14,963 bases of DNA from an uncultured Eubacteriales bacterium (lineage in GTDB: Bacteria; Bacillota; Clostridia; Christensenellales; CAG-138), in assembly GCA_900550525.1 (NCBI GenBank), contig URSN01000044.1, positions 1 through 14,963 on the forward strand. Direction: 5' to 3'. Under the pieces are notes generated by a model. The model worked only from the letters and a program-made list of their open reading frames with translations, had not been told where the DNA came from and searched no databases. A program made the position numbers and the translations under genes. Shown here piece after piece: positions 14,368 to 14,963 of the stretch (position 1 is the stretch's first letter; each line of letters starts with the position of its first letter).

Positions 14368-14963
14368 CACGGAGAGCGCCTTCCTGCGGGTCGAGCATTT
14401 GCTGATGTATTTCCCGATCTATCGGGGGCTGTTGTCCAAAAAGGTCGGCGACGTAAAGGCCGTGGACGATATCAGCTTCTCCATCGAGGAGGGCAGGACG
14501 TTCGGCCTCGTCGGGGAGTCCGGCTGCGGCAAGACGACGGCCGGCAAATGCATCCAGCGGATCAATACCCCCACCGGCGGGACGATCCATTACCGCGGCA
14601 TCGACATTACGCACATGACGGACCGGGAACTTGCGCCCTACCGGCGGGAGATCCAGCTGATCTTCCAGGACCCCTACGGCTCGCTGGACCCGCGGCAGTC
14701 GCTCTTTTCCATCGTAAAGGAGGCGATCACCTCGGACCGCAAGCCGCATACCGCCGGGGAGATCCGCAGCCGCGTCAACGAGCTGCTCACCCTCGTGGAG
14801 CTCGACCCGGGCATGAGCGACCGCTATCCGCATGAGCTGTCCGGCGGGCAGCGGCAGCGGCTGGGCATTGCGCGCGCGCTGGCGTGCGAGCCGCGGCTCA
14901 TCGTCTGCGACGAGCCGGTCTCCGCGCTGGACGTGTCCATCCAGGCGCAGGTGATCAACCTGC
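14360..14963 (+). CDS. ABC transporter ATP-binding protein, DppF/OppF type (cut by window end)
   Basis: This is the second ATPase of the importer; 201 codons are visible and the gene runs off the window. TTG 14360 overlaps the previous gene by 8 nt and follows GGAGG (14346-14350) by nine nt. The OppF-style N-terminus (HLLMYFPIYRGLLSKKVGDV) leads to Walker A GESGCGKT (52-59), Q103 (IFQDPYGSLDPRQS), signature LSGGQ (160-164) and Walker B D184-E185 (CDEPVSALDV). The missing part should hold the switch histidine and the C-terminal domain. There is no internal stop in the visible frame. Confidence 0.95.
   Translation, partial: MANTESAFLRVEHLLMYFPIYRGLLSKKVGDVKAVDDISFSIEEGRTFGLVGESGCGKTTAGKCIQRINTPTGGTIHYRGIDITHMTDRELAPYRREIQLIFQDPYGSLDPRQSLFSIVKEAITSDRKPHTAGEIRSRVNELLTLVELDPGMSDRYPHELSGGQRQRLGIARALACEPRLIVCDEPVSALDVSIQAQVINL

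Noticed and set aside
1..14963. CRISPR array, prophage or insertion sequence
   Set aside because: No regularly spaced repeats, transposase or phage structural genes were seen; the only recombinase stands alone.

Overview
The window is about 15 kb of GC-rich bacterial chromosome with Firmicute-style signals: strong AGGAGG-type ribosome sites, frequent GTG/TTG starts, CCA-encoding tRNA genes and a consensus sigma-A promoter. Protein styles (a DUF6034-like lipoprotein, a short orphan tyrosine recombinase, orthodox OmpR/EnvZ-type two-component genes) suggest a high-GC member of the Clostridia, possibly gut-associated. That placement is inference; no rRNA or marker gene is present.

Layout. (1) 45-679: tRNA-Gly(GCC), tRNA-Gly(TCC) and tRNA-Lys(CTT) closed by a hairpin, then tRNA-Ala(GGC) with its own promoter and terminator. 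(2) 830-4684: a two-component module: response regulator, sensor kinase, a 50-residue one-pass membrane protein and a secreted lipoprotein, closed by a terminator. A 39-bp element with 11-bp-period direct repeats lies before both the regulator and the lipoprotein and is probably the regulator's own binding site. (3) 4837-5685: an orphan tyrosine recombinase. (4) 5686-6294: a gene-free stretch with two diverged inverted copies of a repeat; one copy carries a good minus-strand promoter. (5) 6295-14963: a same-strand, tightly packed gene set: ketopantoate-reductase-like protein, metal-dependent cyclase/hydrolase, two tandem isocitrate lyase/PEP mutase family enzymes, and a family-5 peptide-type ABC transporter (binding lipoprotein, two permeases, two ATPases, the last cut by the window end).

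How the genes may work together. The last block looks like an uptake-and-degradation operon: the transporter brings in a small peptide-like or acidic compound, the cyclase opens an amide or lactone, the ketopantoate-reductase-like enzyme interconverts a 2-oxo and a 2-hydroxy acid, and the lyase pair cleaves a carbon-carbon or related bond. The substrate cannot be read from sequence. The two-component block looks like an envelope-stress or antimicrobial-sensing module that controls a lipoprotein of unknown function.

The most notable points are: a single base (1577) that appears to have removed both the regulator's stop codon and the kinase's ATG; the duplicated operator; the inverted repeat pair with a possible small RNA; and the lyase pair with changed active-site acids inside a cluster of unknown substrate.
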